Shown: one piece after another, positions 45,736-56,797 of the stretch
Numbering within the stretch: the first letter of the stretch is position 1
Layout of the letters: every line of letters starts with the position of its first letter
Assembly: GCA_023362775.1 (NCBI GenBank)
Contig: JALMGJ010000004.1
Span: forward strand, 56,752,798 to 56,816,797
Length of the DNA: 64,000 nucleotides
Origin: Charina bottae
Lineage: Eukaryota > Chordata > Lepidosauria > Squamata > Charinaidae
Reading direction: 5' to 3'
Program-made: the position numbers and the translations under genes
The notes under the pieces: model-generated
Seen by the model: the letters and a program-made list of their open reading frames with translations, nothing else
Told to the model about the DNA's origin: nothing
Databases searched by the model: none

Positions 45736-48700
45736 TTAAATGGATATATGTCCCTGAATATCTGTGTTTCATTGAGACAACTTGCTAAGAGCCTGTCCCA
45801 GATGTGAGTTTGATTTTATGAGAGCCTGTGTTGGACAATACATTTAGCCATTCTCTAAACTGGATTGTTTTAAGCCTACCCCAAATCTCCCAATCGCTAG
45901 GCAGCAAATAGGAGGAAAAGCAGTTGCCAATGTTTCAAGACAATTGTGGCAGAAGCTATTGTTCATTAGATGGTCTTTCTGGCTAAGCTGTTTATTGAAC
46001 TAGAGACATACTTCCATCCCTCTAGCTATTTCCCTGTGTACTGTGTTGTGCCTGTGTGTGTATATTTCTGTAATCTTCTCTATGTGCTGCATCAGTGTGT
46101 TACTATATATCTGCAGGGGGAAGCACAGGGCAGGCTGCATCCCCTTCACTCTGGGTCACACAGCGACGGAGAGACTGAGGGGGAGCTCAGAATGGAGCAG
46201 TGCCTCATGTCATGCACTGCCCAGCTGTCTTTCCCACTGGGGGCTTCTCCCCATCCTTAACTACGTTTGGCCTTGGACTGGTCATCTTCCTGAGAGTTTT
46301 GATCCCCCTTAAATAATGTCGTTCCAACATTCTCTTGGATTGGAACCAAATTTAAAAATGCACTATGTGCTCCATTCTGGCACAAGAATCCTTAGCACTT
46401 GATTATTTTATTTTATTTATTTTATTTTATTTTGAAAAGAAAAGAAAACGGGTAGGATTTTTCTCTTTTCTTCCACTCCTATTTCAGTACAATTATCCTT
46501 TCTTGCAAATCAGTCCCTGGACATAGATTACTATAGAAAGGAATTATGTATAGAATGCTTTGCCAATAGTTAGAATACCACACACTGATGCTCTGGATAG
46601 AACCTTATGTATAAGCAGGTGTGTGTGTTTAGGAGTGTGTGTGTGAGGGAATTTCAATTCTTATGGAAAAAAAATGCATGTCTGATTTTGCACTTCTCAA
46701 TCAGCATGTTTCTGAGCTTGTAAAACTCACATTCTATATTATATACATGAAATGTAACACAGATGGCCTGTTGAAACCTAGATGAATGGTTTTGTTTATG
46801 TTATGATACAGTAGGCTGGGCAATATCTGCCTTTTTACATTTGTGTTCTAAAAATTGAAACTTCAGAATTAATAAAATTAATTTAGTATTTTAAATAGTT
46901 TCTAACTAATAATGGTTAAAGGTTTGTAAAGGAAGGATTAAAACTGAAAATGCTTCTTTTTTTTTTTTGTACAATTCATTATCCAGTTGGTTAAGCAAGC
47001 TTGATTGGACATAACCTTTTGTAAGACAATGTAGATAAGACTTAAAGTACATGGAGGATGATACATTCTGAGATGCTTAAGTGCTTCTGGCAAGAAGTAA
47101 TAGAGATAATGAGTTCAACCTCTCAAATTGTTTAGTTTCTGACCAATATGCATTTTAAGGATAACCTATGCTTATTTCTAAAACTTACGTGCTGGTGTAT
47201 CAAGATAACTTTCCTCAAGGCACTTTCTTCTTTCTGTGACATGCAGATTGCAAAAGCAGAAAGGATTGCTTTTTCTGGTCCCAAGCTTATGCCCCTGTTA
47301 CTGTTGTGACTGCTTGGAGAAATGAGGTTTCAGCATGATCATAACAGGTCTGTGATAGTGATACCCAACAAACCCAGGCATTCCTTCCTTTGTATGCCAC
47401 CATTTGGGCTTCATCACACTGGTTCCGTTAATGCTTCAGTGTCTTTCTTTAGTGTAGCTTGGAAGGCTCTCTGCTTCTGAGAGGGATGCCATTGATTTCT
47501 GTCTCAGAAAAAGCGTTTCAGGACGGGATGGAGCCTCTGCATTCATGAGCAGGACCCTGCAATATGAACTTTTTATATATTGACTTGTGGAGGATTTGTA
47601 TTAAAACGGGTATTAATCTAGTTAATATCCATTTTAAATATATTCCTGTACTTCAAATTTTAGACAATTAAGCTGGGTAAAAATATATGCAAATCATTTG
47701 GAATCAATTTCCTATTTGCTTTTATGAAGTCTGTACTTTAATCAGTAATCCTGAACAGCATTGAAAGAATACTAAGGTAGGTGATCTTATTGTATCTTAT
47801 TTCGCCAGTTTTTCTGCTACAAAAAGTCTTTTCAAAATCCTTGCTATTATTTCTGTGCGTGAACTTTTGGGGGCAAAATTTAAAGTGATTTGCATCTATT
47901 TGACTTACAAAATGCCTGATTAGTCTAATCATCATCTTTGTGCAATTTTTTGCCATTCTTTATCTACATATACAGTATGAATATTTTAAAAAATACACTT
48001 TTTGTTGCTTCTACTACCAATATTATTATGCACACCTGAGGCCCTTCAGTAAGTCAAATCAGGAAAGTCAACTCAGCATAAATCACCTAAGTAACGATGA
48101 ATAGGTTTTCATTTTAGAATAAGTATCAAACTGCATTTGTAGACAATTTACATAAATAGGATTTGTGGGTACTTGACTAACAATCATAAATTGCAATTTC
48201 TAATTGCTGAAATGTCTCTAAAATCTGAAACTCCTTGACTTACAAGTTTAAGGACAATAAACATTCTTAAAAACATAGAATGCTTGTAAAAAAAAAAGTC
48301 TTATATTAACTTGTATATTGAAGTATAAGGAAAACTGTCTCAGTCAAATACATGATGAATAAGAACTCAGTATAGATTATTAAACTTAATTATCTTGTTA
48401 GCATTCCAAACCATCTGTCTTTTAGTTGTAAGAAGGATGTGGTAATGAATGTACTTTTCATAAGTGGTTGATAGCTTTCATTGCTCAAGTTTAATTTGTT
48501 GCATTGATTTTTAATGAAAGAAATTGGGAAATGTGGTTTCCAAGACTCCCACAGAAGTATTGTGGAAAGAGTAATAAGGTAAGAAATAGTAATTCAACAG
48601 CTGTTATTAAGTGAGCTGTTTTTTGTCATAAATAACATAATTTGAATGGATCATCATCATGTACACATCCTTTAAGATCTAAATCCCCCAAATGATGTAC

Positions 48701-49194
48701 ATGGGCACCAATGTATCCACCAACATCTTTGCGCCCACCAGGTTTCATGTTTCACCTGATAATTAAAAAATGGAAAACTTAACATGCTCCAAAGATCAAG
48801 CTTCAGACATAATCTGGTATTTCCAGGAATACACTGGTTTCCACATATACTCCAGAGACATTCTAGAAGACAAAGAAAAAAAGATGAGTGGCTGAAGTCC
48901 AGTGCTTTGTTGGAAGAATGGCTACCTGTCGAGAAGAAGAAAAAATCACAGAACACATGGAGAACAATCCCATCAGTTTGCTTTCTGAGAAATTGATGTT
49001 TTGTGATTGACTATTATATCCATTTTGTGAGAGTGCTAATTAGTAAATTGTGCTCCCAAAATTCCAGATGTAAAGATTAATATATAGAGTGGTATCCCTA
49101 TGTTAACACATGTTTTCTAAAAATTGGTAATTCAGATTATTCTTTTCAAAAATCCTCATTTGCACAATTAGATTGATAAACAGTGTCATCTAGT
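45736..49194. other. Intergenic DNA, no gene supported
   Basis: 3.4 kb of mostly AT-rich DNA. The more GC-rich spot at 46110-46260 and the open frames at 48672-48996 (both strands) are not recognised. They show no splice or start context I would trust. Confidence 0.45.
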
Positions 49195-49440
49195 ATGACC
49201 CAGGAAGTGTGCCTTCTCGGATATAGCGCCTGCCTTATGGAACCGCATCCTCCCAGAGATTCAAACTGCCCCTGCCCTGCATTCTTTTAAATGAGCCTTG
49301 GAAACCTGGCTCTTCCCCTAAGCCTGGCCATTGGGCTCCTTTAGGCTGGATGTAAAATGGGAAACGGGTGTGTGTGTGTGACTATCATTCTTTTCTGATA
49401 TTGTGATGTAAGCTGCCTATAGCTGTTCTGGAGTCAGGCG
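49195..49440 (+). repeat. L2/CR1-type LINE 3'-end fragment
   Basis: CTTCTCGGATATAGCGCC, TTATGGAACCGCATCCTCCC, GCATTCTTTTAAATGAGCCT and GGAAACCTGGCTCTTCC read as FSDIAPALWNRILPEI...LHSFK(stop)ALETWLF, the standard C-terminus (AFSVAAPRLWNSLP...SFKRALKTWLF) of these LINEs. Confidence 0.75.
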
Positions 49441-50467
49441 TTGTAGTGAAGTTTATTGTAACCACAGGTCATAACAAGAATGCAATACAATACAATAAAA
49501 TATAATAACATTAAAACAATAAAATGATGAAATTATACAATAATAAAAGAAGCATTAAATATAAAACAGGTTACAGCAAAACAGAGCCAGAGCTACAACT
49601 AAGAACTTAAATATTTCTTCCTAAGAGCAGAGCAAAAGTAGCAACTTGGTTGCTAACAGTTGGAAACACGTCTGCAAGAAGATAAATCAGTTTTTCAGGG
49701 TCAGAGCCCTTGAGTTTATCTGCCATTAATAATTTGGCCCTGATCTCGTAAATGGGGCAGTGGAGGACATAATGGATAACATCCTCCACTTGACCAACAC
49801 CACAAGGACAGGCGTTGTTCGACAGGGAGCTTACAAAAATCTCCCTTCGAGATATGCGGAAGGCATGGTCTGCAGGTGAAGGGATGTTAAAGCCTTTCTC
49901 AGTGACGCACTGGTTATGTTAACCAGGTACTAAGAGAGGCTTCTGTGTTTTTTATAATGATGGTACCAGGATGAAAATTTGGATGATTGTACCACAATTG
50001 CGTCTTTATTAGCATCCCTTTCAAAAAGCCAATCTCTTAATATTTTCTCTATTCCAAGTTCTGCGTTCTCCCAAAGATGGTAGGGAATACATTTGTGAAA
50101 TGGGTGACAAAAGTTTAGTCCACTGATTACCAGCTGTGTAATGGAGAAAACAGAGTTTGGCAAGATGGGATTCTTGGAGGCTTTCTAATTTCTTATAGTG
50201 GCCCAACAATGCGAGGTGTATTCTAACAGCGATGGAAGGTAGTCCTACCTCCATCCTTAAATAGGCAGCAGGGGTGCCCTGGGGGGAGGCCCAAGATCTT
50301 CCTTATAAAGTTGTTTTGGACTACTTCCAATTGGACAATAACCTTCTCATCCCACCCCCAAATCTCAGCCCCATACAGAACCTGGGCTATCACCTTGCCT
50401 TGGAATATTTTAAGTACAGGCGCTACCAATTGCCCTCCTTTAGAATAGAAAAATGTCAGAATGGCAC

Positions 50468-50908
50468 CTACTGTATGTTGAGCAGTTGCCAAGGCATTAG
50501 ATACAGTAACTGTACTTTCCACAAAAGGGACTCATGAAAGGTGATGCCCAGGTATTTAAAGGAGGGGCATTGCTCTATTAGTTGGGCATTAATTGTCCAT
50601 TTATGTTTAATATTACTTTTGCCAAAAACTACTAGTTTAGTTTTATTGTAATTTATCTTCAGTTTTTCCATTTCACAATAAGCAGCTAGTCTGGCCAATA
50701 ATCTTTTAAGGCCAATCTCAGTATAGGAAATAAGAGCCATGTCATCAGCGTACATTAATATTGAGATTGTCTGTCCGTTGAGCGAAGGGGAGAAAAAATC
50801 TTGTGACTTCATGACCTGTACAATATCATTAATACAGAAATTAAATAAAAAGGGAGCAAGTGGACATGCCTGTTTAACTTGTCTCTCCAATAAAATGGGG
50901 TCTGACAA
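50468..50908 (-). pseudogene. RT palm segment of the minus-strand LINE with intact YADD
   Basis: About 146 open codons: RT motif B (KQACPLAPFLFN; consensus G-C-P-L with the Gly changed to Ala), motif C (ILMYADDMALIS), motif D/E (LKINYNKTKLVVFGKS, FKYLGITF). A shift after about 50470 moves the thumb and C-terminus to other frames. A transposon remnant. Confidence 0.75.
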
Positions 50909-51016
50909 GGACCCTTGTGGGCCCGTTCTTACCCTAGCTGTAATGTTGGTATATAGTTCTATAATTAGTTTAAGAAGGCGCTTATCAATATCTGTCCTAA
51001 CTAATTTCTCCCATAG

Positions 51017-51430
51017 TCAAGACCTGTCAATGGAATCAAAGGCAGAGGTAAGATCACTGGTATATTTCTGAATAAGGGCCTTCAGAGTAGCACAGTGATC
51101 TACTGTGCTATGTCCTTTTCGGAACCCTGCTTGTTCTGGATGAAAGAGTTTTGTTTCTTCCTCCCTATCTTCTAATTTATTCAAGAGATGTCTGGCATAG
51201 AGCTTAGAAGAAACGTCTAGCAAATTAATTGGGCGATAATTGGCAGGTTCTTGCCGGTTACCCTTTTTGAAGATTGGGTATATTATACTTTGTTTCCAGT
51301 CGGGAGGTACAACACATGTTTTATCTATTTCTGAAAAGAGTCTAGTCAGGATGGGGACCCACCAAGAATCATTCATCTTATATACCTCTGGAGAAATCAT
51401 GTCCTCTCCAGGAGCTTTTCCAAGGGCCAA
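51017..51430 (-). pseudogene. RT fingers segment of the minus-strand LINE
   Basis: About 137 open codons: ALGKAPGEDMISPEVYK, PPDWKQSIIYPIFKKGNRQE, NYRPINLLDVSSKLYARHL, EQAGFRKGHSTVDH and SDLTSAFDSIDRS (RT motif A, the Asp of SAFD in place). It ends at a stop near 51017 and the polymerase continues in another frame at 50908. Confidence 0.75.
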
Positions 51431-51598
51431 GGCTGAAATCAGATGCTTACACTCAGATTTTGTGACAGCTGGCCACTCTGGTAATTTGCTTAATTTGGTA
51501 GATAACTGTTATTGGCTCAGTACTTGAGCAGCTATAAATGGAGGAAAAATATTGGGTCCAACTTTGTGCTGAGATACATGCATGGGGCTGATGGGATG

Positions 51599-51754
51599 TT
51601 GTTGTTGTTCAGTCGTTCAGTCGTGTCCGACTCTTCGTGACCTCATGGACCATAGCACGCCAGGCCTTCCTGTCCTCCACTGTCTCTCGGAGTTTATTCA
51701 AATTCATGTTCATTACATCGGTGATGCTATCTAACCATCTCATCCTCTGCCGTA
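51599..51754 (-). repeat. BovB 3'-end fragment, minus
   Basis: On the minus strand GGCAGAGGATGAGATGGTTA, AGCATCACCGATGTAATG, TGGTCCATGAGGTCACGAAG and AGTCGGACACGACTGAACGA, then a CAACAACAAC tail. This is the BovB 3' terminus, a different subfamily from the copy at 20106. It directly abuts the Copia LTR. Confidence 0.8.
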
Positions 51755-52417
51755 TGCTGGCTTAAAGGGGGAAAACCGAGGCTTGAGAATAAACAGACAA
51801 GAATGCAGCTTTTTAGGGCCAACAGTGTTTACTGATAGCATAAGGCAATAATGCAGATACGGTCACATTATCGCAAAAATGAAAAAGATGAATATACAGG
51901 ATACATCATTGTAAAAGGAAAAACAAACCAAACTTATAAGCAGAGTTCCGTGTATTGATCCCAGGGCCAGAGTTCCTGCCATGGCCTATACCCAAAGCCA
52001 GGCATAGCTCACTCTGCCCAGTCCACGGGAAGTGAACACGTGAAGAACTACATGGCTAAAAGACACTAGAAATCAAGAAGAATAGAACACCATTTTGCAT
52101 GGTTGTATATTCAGTTCTTCTAGCATTCTGATTGGCTGGAAGTTAGCTGTGACACGCACTAGGCCTCAAAGCACACAGCATTGGGTGGCAGTGCTGCATC
52201 TACGCACTGAGTTCCCCCCCTCCTCCTTGCTCAGGGGGCCTGGGCAAGGCTTCCCACAGGAGGATATCAGGATATCTGTTCTCATGGGAAGATCCAGAAA
52301 CTAGTCAAAACAAAGTACACGTGATTGTTGTTATCTTGCACCTGCACTTCACGTCACCATGAGAACGCTGTGCTTTGTACAGGAATAATTCGCCAGGGCA
52401 ACACAAGAACTCTAACA
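51755..52417 (-). repeat. Copia 3' LTR (663 bp)
   Basis: Begins TGTTAGAGTTC and ends CCAGCA on the minus strand. It differs from the 5' LTR by about six substitutions plus a 4-bp and a 72-bp indel. Confidence 0.92.
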
Positions 52418-53222
52418 CCCCTCCCGAATTATTTCTGTACAATGGGAGTAACAAACATTTTTACAGAAACAAGAAAAACAAAGGTTAATGCATGTAATAA
52501 TCACACTATTCAAGTTACAGTTTTTACAACCAATAGTCATCAACGCTAGAAAATTGTTTAAAAACACTTGTTACACATATGTATAATGCACAATATACAT
52601 TTCATGCAATGTTTTATTCAGATACATACAAATACATAATAATACAAATTATGCAGGAACAGAAACAGTACAGAGAAACAGAAAAACATTGCCCTCAAAC
52701 GTCCTGTCCCCTCCTTTGCAAAAAACTTCTGTCAGCATAGATAAGCAGAAATTCCAATCCTGCTAGCTGCTCGTGTTTGAAGCAAAGGTTCGTTTTGAAT
52801 TTAAGAAAATCGCAGGGCTGTTTCAACCCTTGCAAGCTCACATCGAGGGCTAAATTATTTTGCAAGCTTGGTACCCTACCTGGGCAAAACTAATTCAGGG
52901 CATGTCCACTGCGTTACTGCAGAGTGATATACTGTACAACAAATTAAGGATAAGCTTCCTTTACACAAATGACACTCTGTAACACTCTGTCATTTGACAC
53001 TCTCAAGAACCATAGGATTCTCTGTTCTGAGGTCTTGTAACTTCAACACCAAGATAAATGTTTGAATTTGTGCTGAACTTCCTCAGCTGGCAATTCTATT
53101 TCAGCTGACTGACAAATTCTTATTCAAGGTGGAAAACTTCAGTTTCTAAGCAAAAACAACTCACATAAGTACAAAGTCCTACACAAACTTCTACACTTTG
53201 CATCTGCACCATGCTATCAATG

Positions 53223-53362
53223 ACTGGCCTGCTTTAAAATCCATAAAGCACCCTGTTAAGTCAATGAATTGTTTGGGAACTTGCATACATGCAGAGCCAC
53301 AACGCTTGCCTTACACACACTGTTTCAGGGAGATCTATATTCAAATATGCTGTGCCAACATC
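53223..53362 (-). pseudogene. Copia reverse-transcriptase remnant
   Basis: Minus strand 53362-53303 reads DVGTAYLNIDLPETVCVRQA, the Copia RT motif usually DVKTAFLNGDLEE.VYM.QP. About 50 bp further LYGF and, one frame over, LKQAS form the LYGLKQAS signature across a frameshift. The YVDD catalytic box was not found. Confidence 0.75.
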
Positions 53363-54501
53363 ACAATATGTAAATGGACACCTGTTTCCACGCTACGCAA
53401 CCAGAAAACGCACCACATGTAAATATTCTGGCCTAGCTGTGGGTGCATACACTAGATCCACAGTTCACAAACTCCTTGTGAAATCCCTGGGCAACATTGG
53501 CTTTACACTGCAGAGAATTATCAGAAAGAAATGTCTTTCTGAACACTCATCTGGAACCTTCAGCTTACTAACACAAAGGATAGGTTGGTTACTGTTAACA
53601 CTTCACCAAAACTCAAACTGACTATCCACAGCTGTGTTCCAATGTTCTTCTTGCCTCTCAAAGGCAGGAGCAACACATCTAGCAAAGACTGGGTTTTCTC
53701 AGGTAACTTGACACACTGTCACCTGCTAAATCACAAATCTGTCAGGCTTCACACCCTGGAATAAGAGGACCCATGAGGAATGACCACTGTACATCCTCAT
53801 CACCATCATCTTTTCTTAATACCTGACTCCCCCTCCAGGCCCTGCAACTGCTCAGGTGAAACTTCCACTCCTTCACCTGAGGGGCCCTTTTCACACTCGG
53901 AGACTGGGGAACAGAAGAAACCTGAACTGGTTTTTGCCCATCTACTGAACTATGGACAGTGGGTTTACACTAGCAATGCAGCAACACTTCTGCAACCTTA
54001 GCATACAACCTTTCTCAACCAGTAGGCTGCTTAAAAATAAAGCACTTCTGGAGATTTGGATTTGACCATGGCTTAATGAAACACCGATAAGCCTTGGATT
54101 TTAATCAACAACCAACAACCAACAACCTGAAGCACTCTGCTTCCTTGGTTCTTCCTTCTCTGTGACCTGGGGTTGTGAACACATGCAAATGTTTCACAGA
54201 CATGCAGGCACTTCAGTGAAGGGCGCTTGCCATACCAAAGAAAAATAACTTCTTTTTACAGTTGAATTCTACTACCTGGTTAGTTAGAAACACACTGCAA
54301 TCAAGGCAGCCTCTCCCCAGACATGGGTTGGCACCTGAGCAACTAACAGCAGGCTTATTTTTAATGGTATTCACAACACCAATACTCAGCTAGAATTCCA
54401 ACATTGGCAAGTCTTTGGGAGAATACTTTCCTACAAAGCCAATTCTGGAACACATGGCTCAGGAACACTCCACTACAATCTGACTGGAACTGACCATATT
54501 T

Positions 54502-54714
54502 TCATCTTACTCTTGCTACATACACTTCAAAGCGAGCACAGACCTTCACTTCAGACTTCAACAAGTAGCAACAACACAAGCAGGTATGATCATCAACTAG
54601 AAGGAACATGAAATGCACCCCACCATTACTTGGGACATGGGGGCTAACTAGATCTCTATGAACCAACTGAAATGGTCTAGTTAACACTCTGTCACTTTGC
54701 CTAGCAACAGACAC
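54502..54714 (-). pseudogene. Copia integrase core remnant
   Basis: About 70 open codons: RPFQLVHRDLVSPHVPSNGG then VHFMFLLVDDHTCLCCCYLL and KSEVKV. This matches the start of Copia integrase cores (P.ELVH.D..GP...GG..Y....DD.SR..WVY.L..K.E). The first catalytic Asp (HRD) and second acidic region (VDDHT) are in place. The third catalytic residue lies beyond the break. Confidence 0.8.
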
Positions 54715-55403
54715 AGTCCTGATTTTAGATGTTTACACACAGTTTACACAATCAAGGAACTTTTGCACATTTCCTGGGTTCTAACTCAGAATGCATTTGG
54801 CTATCTGAGACACACTCTCCCATCCCGGGATACCCCAGTACTTTGTGAAAACTTTATGGATGCATTTATGATGTGGGGAACATTAAACACACAATGTCCT
54901 GTCCACACAATCTCCACAGCATCTCACACACTTGATTTTACAGGTTTGTCTCTAACACACTCAGCCTCAACACAAGCAGTTTCATATGGCAATGAAACAT
55001 TCAGCACCTGCACTCAGACTTGACCAGGGCTGGAACACTGAGGAGAGAAAAACAAGTGTACACATACACATTTCTTACACATAAATATCAGCTAAAATGA
55101 CTTGCTGAACTCAAGGCTGAAATTTGTAACAATAACCGTCCATGTTTACAAACTTTACAGCGAGCCGAATTCAAAAAACAGAGTCTCTGGAAATGCTTAC
55201 AGATAGCAGTCCGGCAGAGTAGAAAACTTGGATTCGTTGTTCAGCTGACTCCTGGCATCTGGCGTCCCCTCCCTTCGTAAATCAGGCCTCTTGCACTGAC
55301 AGCATCCGCTGAACATCGGGGCAGGGAACAGCCTTGTAGAATCACAGCAAACCACGGCAAATGTAAATTCCATACCAGGTTTTACTTCAGCTGGAACACT
55401 CTG

Positions 55404-56019
55404 TTAGGAAGTCTCAGGAACAACAGCAGCAGATGGCTCCTGGACGTGGCTTGACAAAATCATGCACGCTTTTTCATAGTGCCAGAAAAACAAGCCTTCT
55501 TGTTCAAATGCAGCAAACAAAGTCTTGAACTCACCAAGGTGGGTCATCATAGTCTCACCGGTTGCAGCTTGAAACCATAAAGCTGTCTTAATAGACCACC
55601 AAGGGCAACAGAGTTCCACTGTGTATTAAAAGCTCCAACAGATTCTCAGCACCCATTTTGCAGTTCTGGAGTAGCTGATATAATTCCACTCAGAGGAGTT
55701 GAGTCCCAAAAGCAAAAATGCCATAAGCACAGTCCAAACATGCTTGCACTTCTTCAGAGAGAACCCTCTGAATCCTCCAGGGATCCTCTGGAAGTGGATT
55801 TGCCACATACTGCCACAAATCATCTTCTTGCAAAAAGAATGATTCCATCTCCACACACCAGGTCAGATAGTTTGTGCCATCTAAAGCCTCAAATGGCAGA
55901 CTGACCAGACACTGTTCAGCCATTGCTGACCACTCAAAGAAAACATGTTTATTCTGAAACCAGCCTCTAAAAACAAACTCCCTTTCACAGCCAGGTCCAA
56001 CGCAGCAAAGAAAACGCAA
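55404..56019 (-). pseudogene. Copia gag remnant, frameshifted
   Basis: Frame 56019-55690 has VSLPFEALDGTNYLTWCVEM and ESFFLQEDDLWQYVANP, the hallmark opening of Copia gag (L.G.NY..W...M...L...DLW..V). Another frame at 55619-55404 continues with WFQAATGETMMTHLGEFKTL and EFKTLFAAFEQEG. At least one shift lies between them. No zinc knuckle was recognised. Confidence 0.8.
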
Positions 56020-56025
56020 ATTTCT

Positions 56026-56042
56026 CTCTGGGCAACATAACC
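56026..56042 (-). promoter_or_regulatory. Putative primer-binding site (initiator Met tRNA anticodon type)
   Basis: GGTTATGTTGCCCAG on the minus strand, 12 nt after the end of the 5' LTR. It resembles GGTTATGGGCCCAG, the half-tRNA-iMet primer site known for Drosophila copia, with a GTT-for-GG difference. Confidence 0.5.
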
Positions 56043-56054
56043 TGATGGGATATA

Positions 56055-56797
56055 TGCTGGCTTAAAAGGGAAAAACCGAGGCTTGAGAATAAACAGACAA
56101 GAATGCAGCTTTTTAGGGCCAACAGTGTTTACTGATAGCATAAGGCAATAATGCAGATACAGTCACATTATTGCAAAAATGAAAAAGATGAATATACAGG
56201 ATACATCACTGTAAAAGGAAAAACAAACCAAACTTATAAGCAGAGTTCCGTGTATTGATCCCAGGGCCAGAGTTCCTGCCATGGCCTATACCCAAAGCCA
56301 GGCATAGCTCACTCTGCCCAGTCCACGGGAAATGAACACGTGAAGAACTACATGGCTAAAAGACACTAGAAATCAAGAAGAATAGAACACCATTTTGCAT
56401 GGTTGTATATTCAGTTCTTCTAGCATTCTAGAGTCCCTTGCATGGGAGATGGGCGGGGAATAAATTTGAATAATAAATAAATAAATAAATAAATAAATAA
56501 AATTCTGATTGGCTGGAAGTTAGCTGTGACACGCACTAGGCCTCAAAGCACACAGCATTGGGTGGCAGTGCTGCATCTACGCACTGAGTTCCCCCCCTCC
56601 TCCTTGCTCAGGGGGCCTGGGCAAGGCTTCCCACAGAAGGATATCAGGAGGATATCTGTTCTCATGGGAAGATCCAGAAACTAGTCAAAACAAAGTACAC
56701 GTGATTGTTGTTATCTTGCACCTGCACTTCACGTCACCATGAGAACGCTGTGCTTTGTACAGGAATAATTCGCCAGGGCAACACAAGAACTCTAACA
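56055..56797 (-). repeat. Copia 5' LTR (743 bp, with a 72-bp LINE-tail insertion)
   Basis: Same termini as the 3' LTR. It contains an extra block at 56430-56501 flanked by ATTCT. Confidence 0.92.
56430..56501 (+). repeat. LINE 3'-tail insertion inside the 5' LTR
   Basis: AGAGTCCCTTGCATGGGAGA, TGGGCGGGGAATAAATTTG and an (AATA)n tail, with duplicated ATTCT (56425-56429 and 56502-56506). Absent from the other LTR, so it arrived after Copia integration. Confidence 0.85.

Larger units (their letters stand above)
49441..51598 (-). mobile_element. Non-LTR LINE (I/Vingi-like?), minus, 3' half: RT, zinc motif and 3' end
   Basis: Read on the minus strand: LALGKAPGEDMISPEVYK (51430), PIFKKGNRQEPANYRPINLL, AGFRKGHSTVDH, DLTSAFDSIDR, SDPILLERQVKQACPLAPFL (50908), LMYADDMALIS with intact YADD (near 50740), FKYLGITFHES, then GKVIAQVLYGAEIWGWDE. 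Near 49750-49830 follows a CCHC-like CPCG...HYVLHC. A-rich tail at 49441-49600. Several frameshifts and stops. Its 5' half resumes at 56798 beyond the inserted elements. The clade is uncertain; the combination of AP endonuclease and terminal CCHC with this wording suggests I/Vingi-like. Confidence 0.75.
51755..56797 (-). mobile_element. Copia (Ty1/copia) LTR retrotransposon, minus, with both LTRs
   Basis: Two LTRs (51755-52417 and 56055-56797) read TG...CA on the minus strand. Just inside the 3' LTR is a polypurine tract GGGAGGGG (52418-52425). Just inside the 5' LTR is a primer-binding-like GGTTATGTTGCCCAG (about 56042-56028). The interior codes a Copia gag (LDGTNYLTWCVEMESFF near 55930), integrase start (PFQLVHRDLVSP, LLVDDHTC near 54600-54670) and RT (DVGTAYLNIDLPETV at 53362-53318; LYG...LKQAS near 53225-53255). 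The order gag, integrase, RT fits Copia rather than Gypsy. Frames are broken throughout. Interior length 3.6 kb is short for an autonomous Copia. Confidence 0.88.

Noticed and set aside
48672..48996. Candidate small gene or processed pseudogene (open frames on both strands)
   Set aside because: No recognisable domain and no convincing start, splice sites or poly(A) context.
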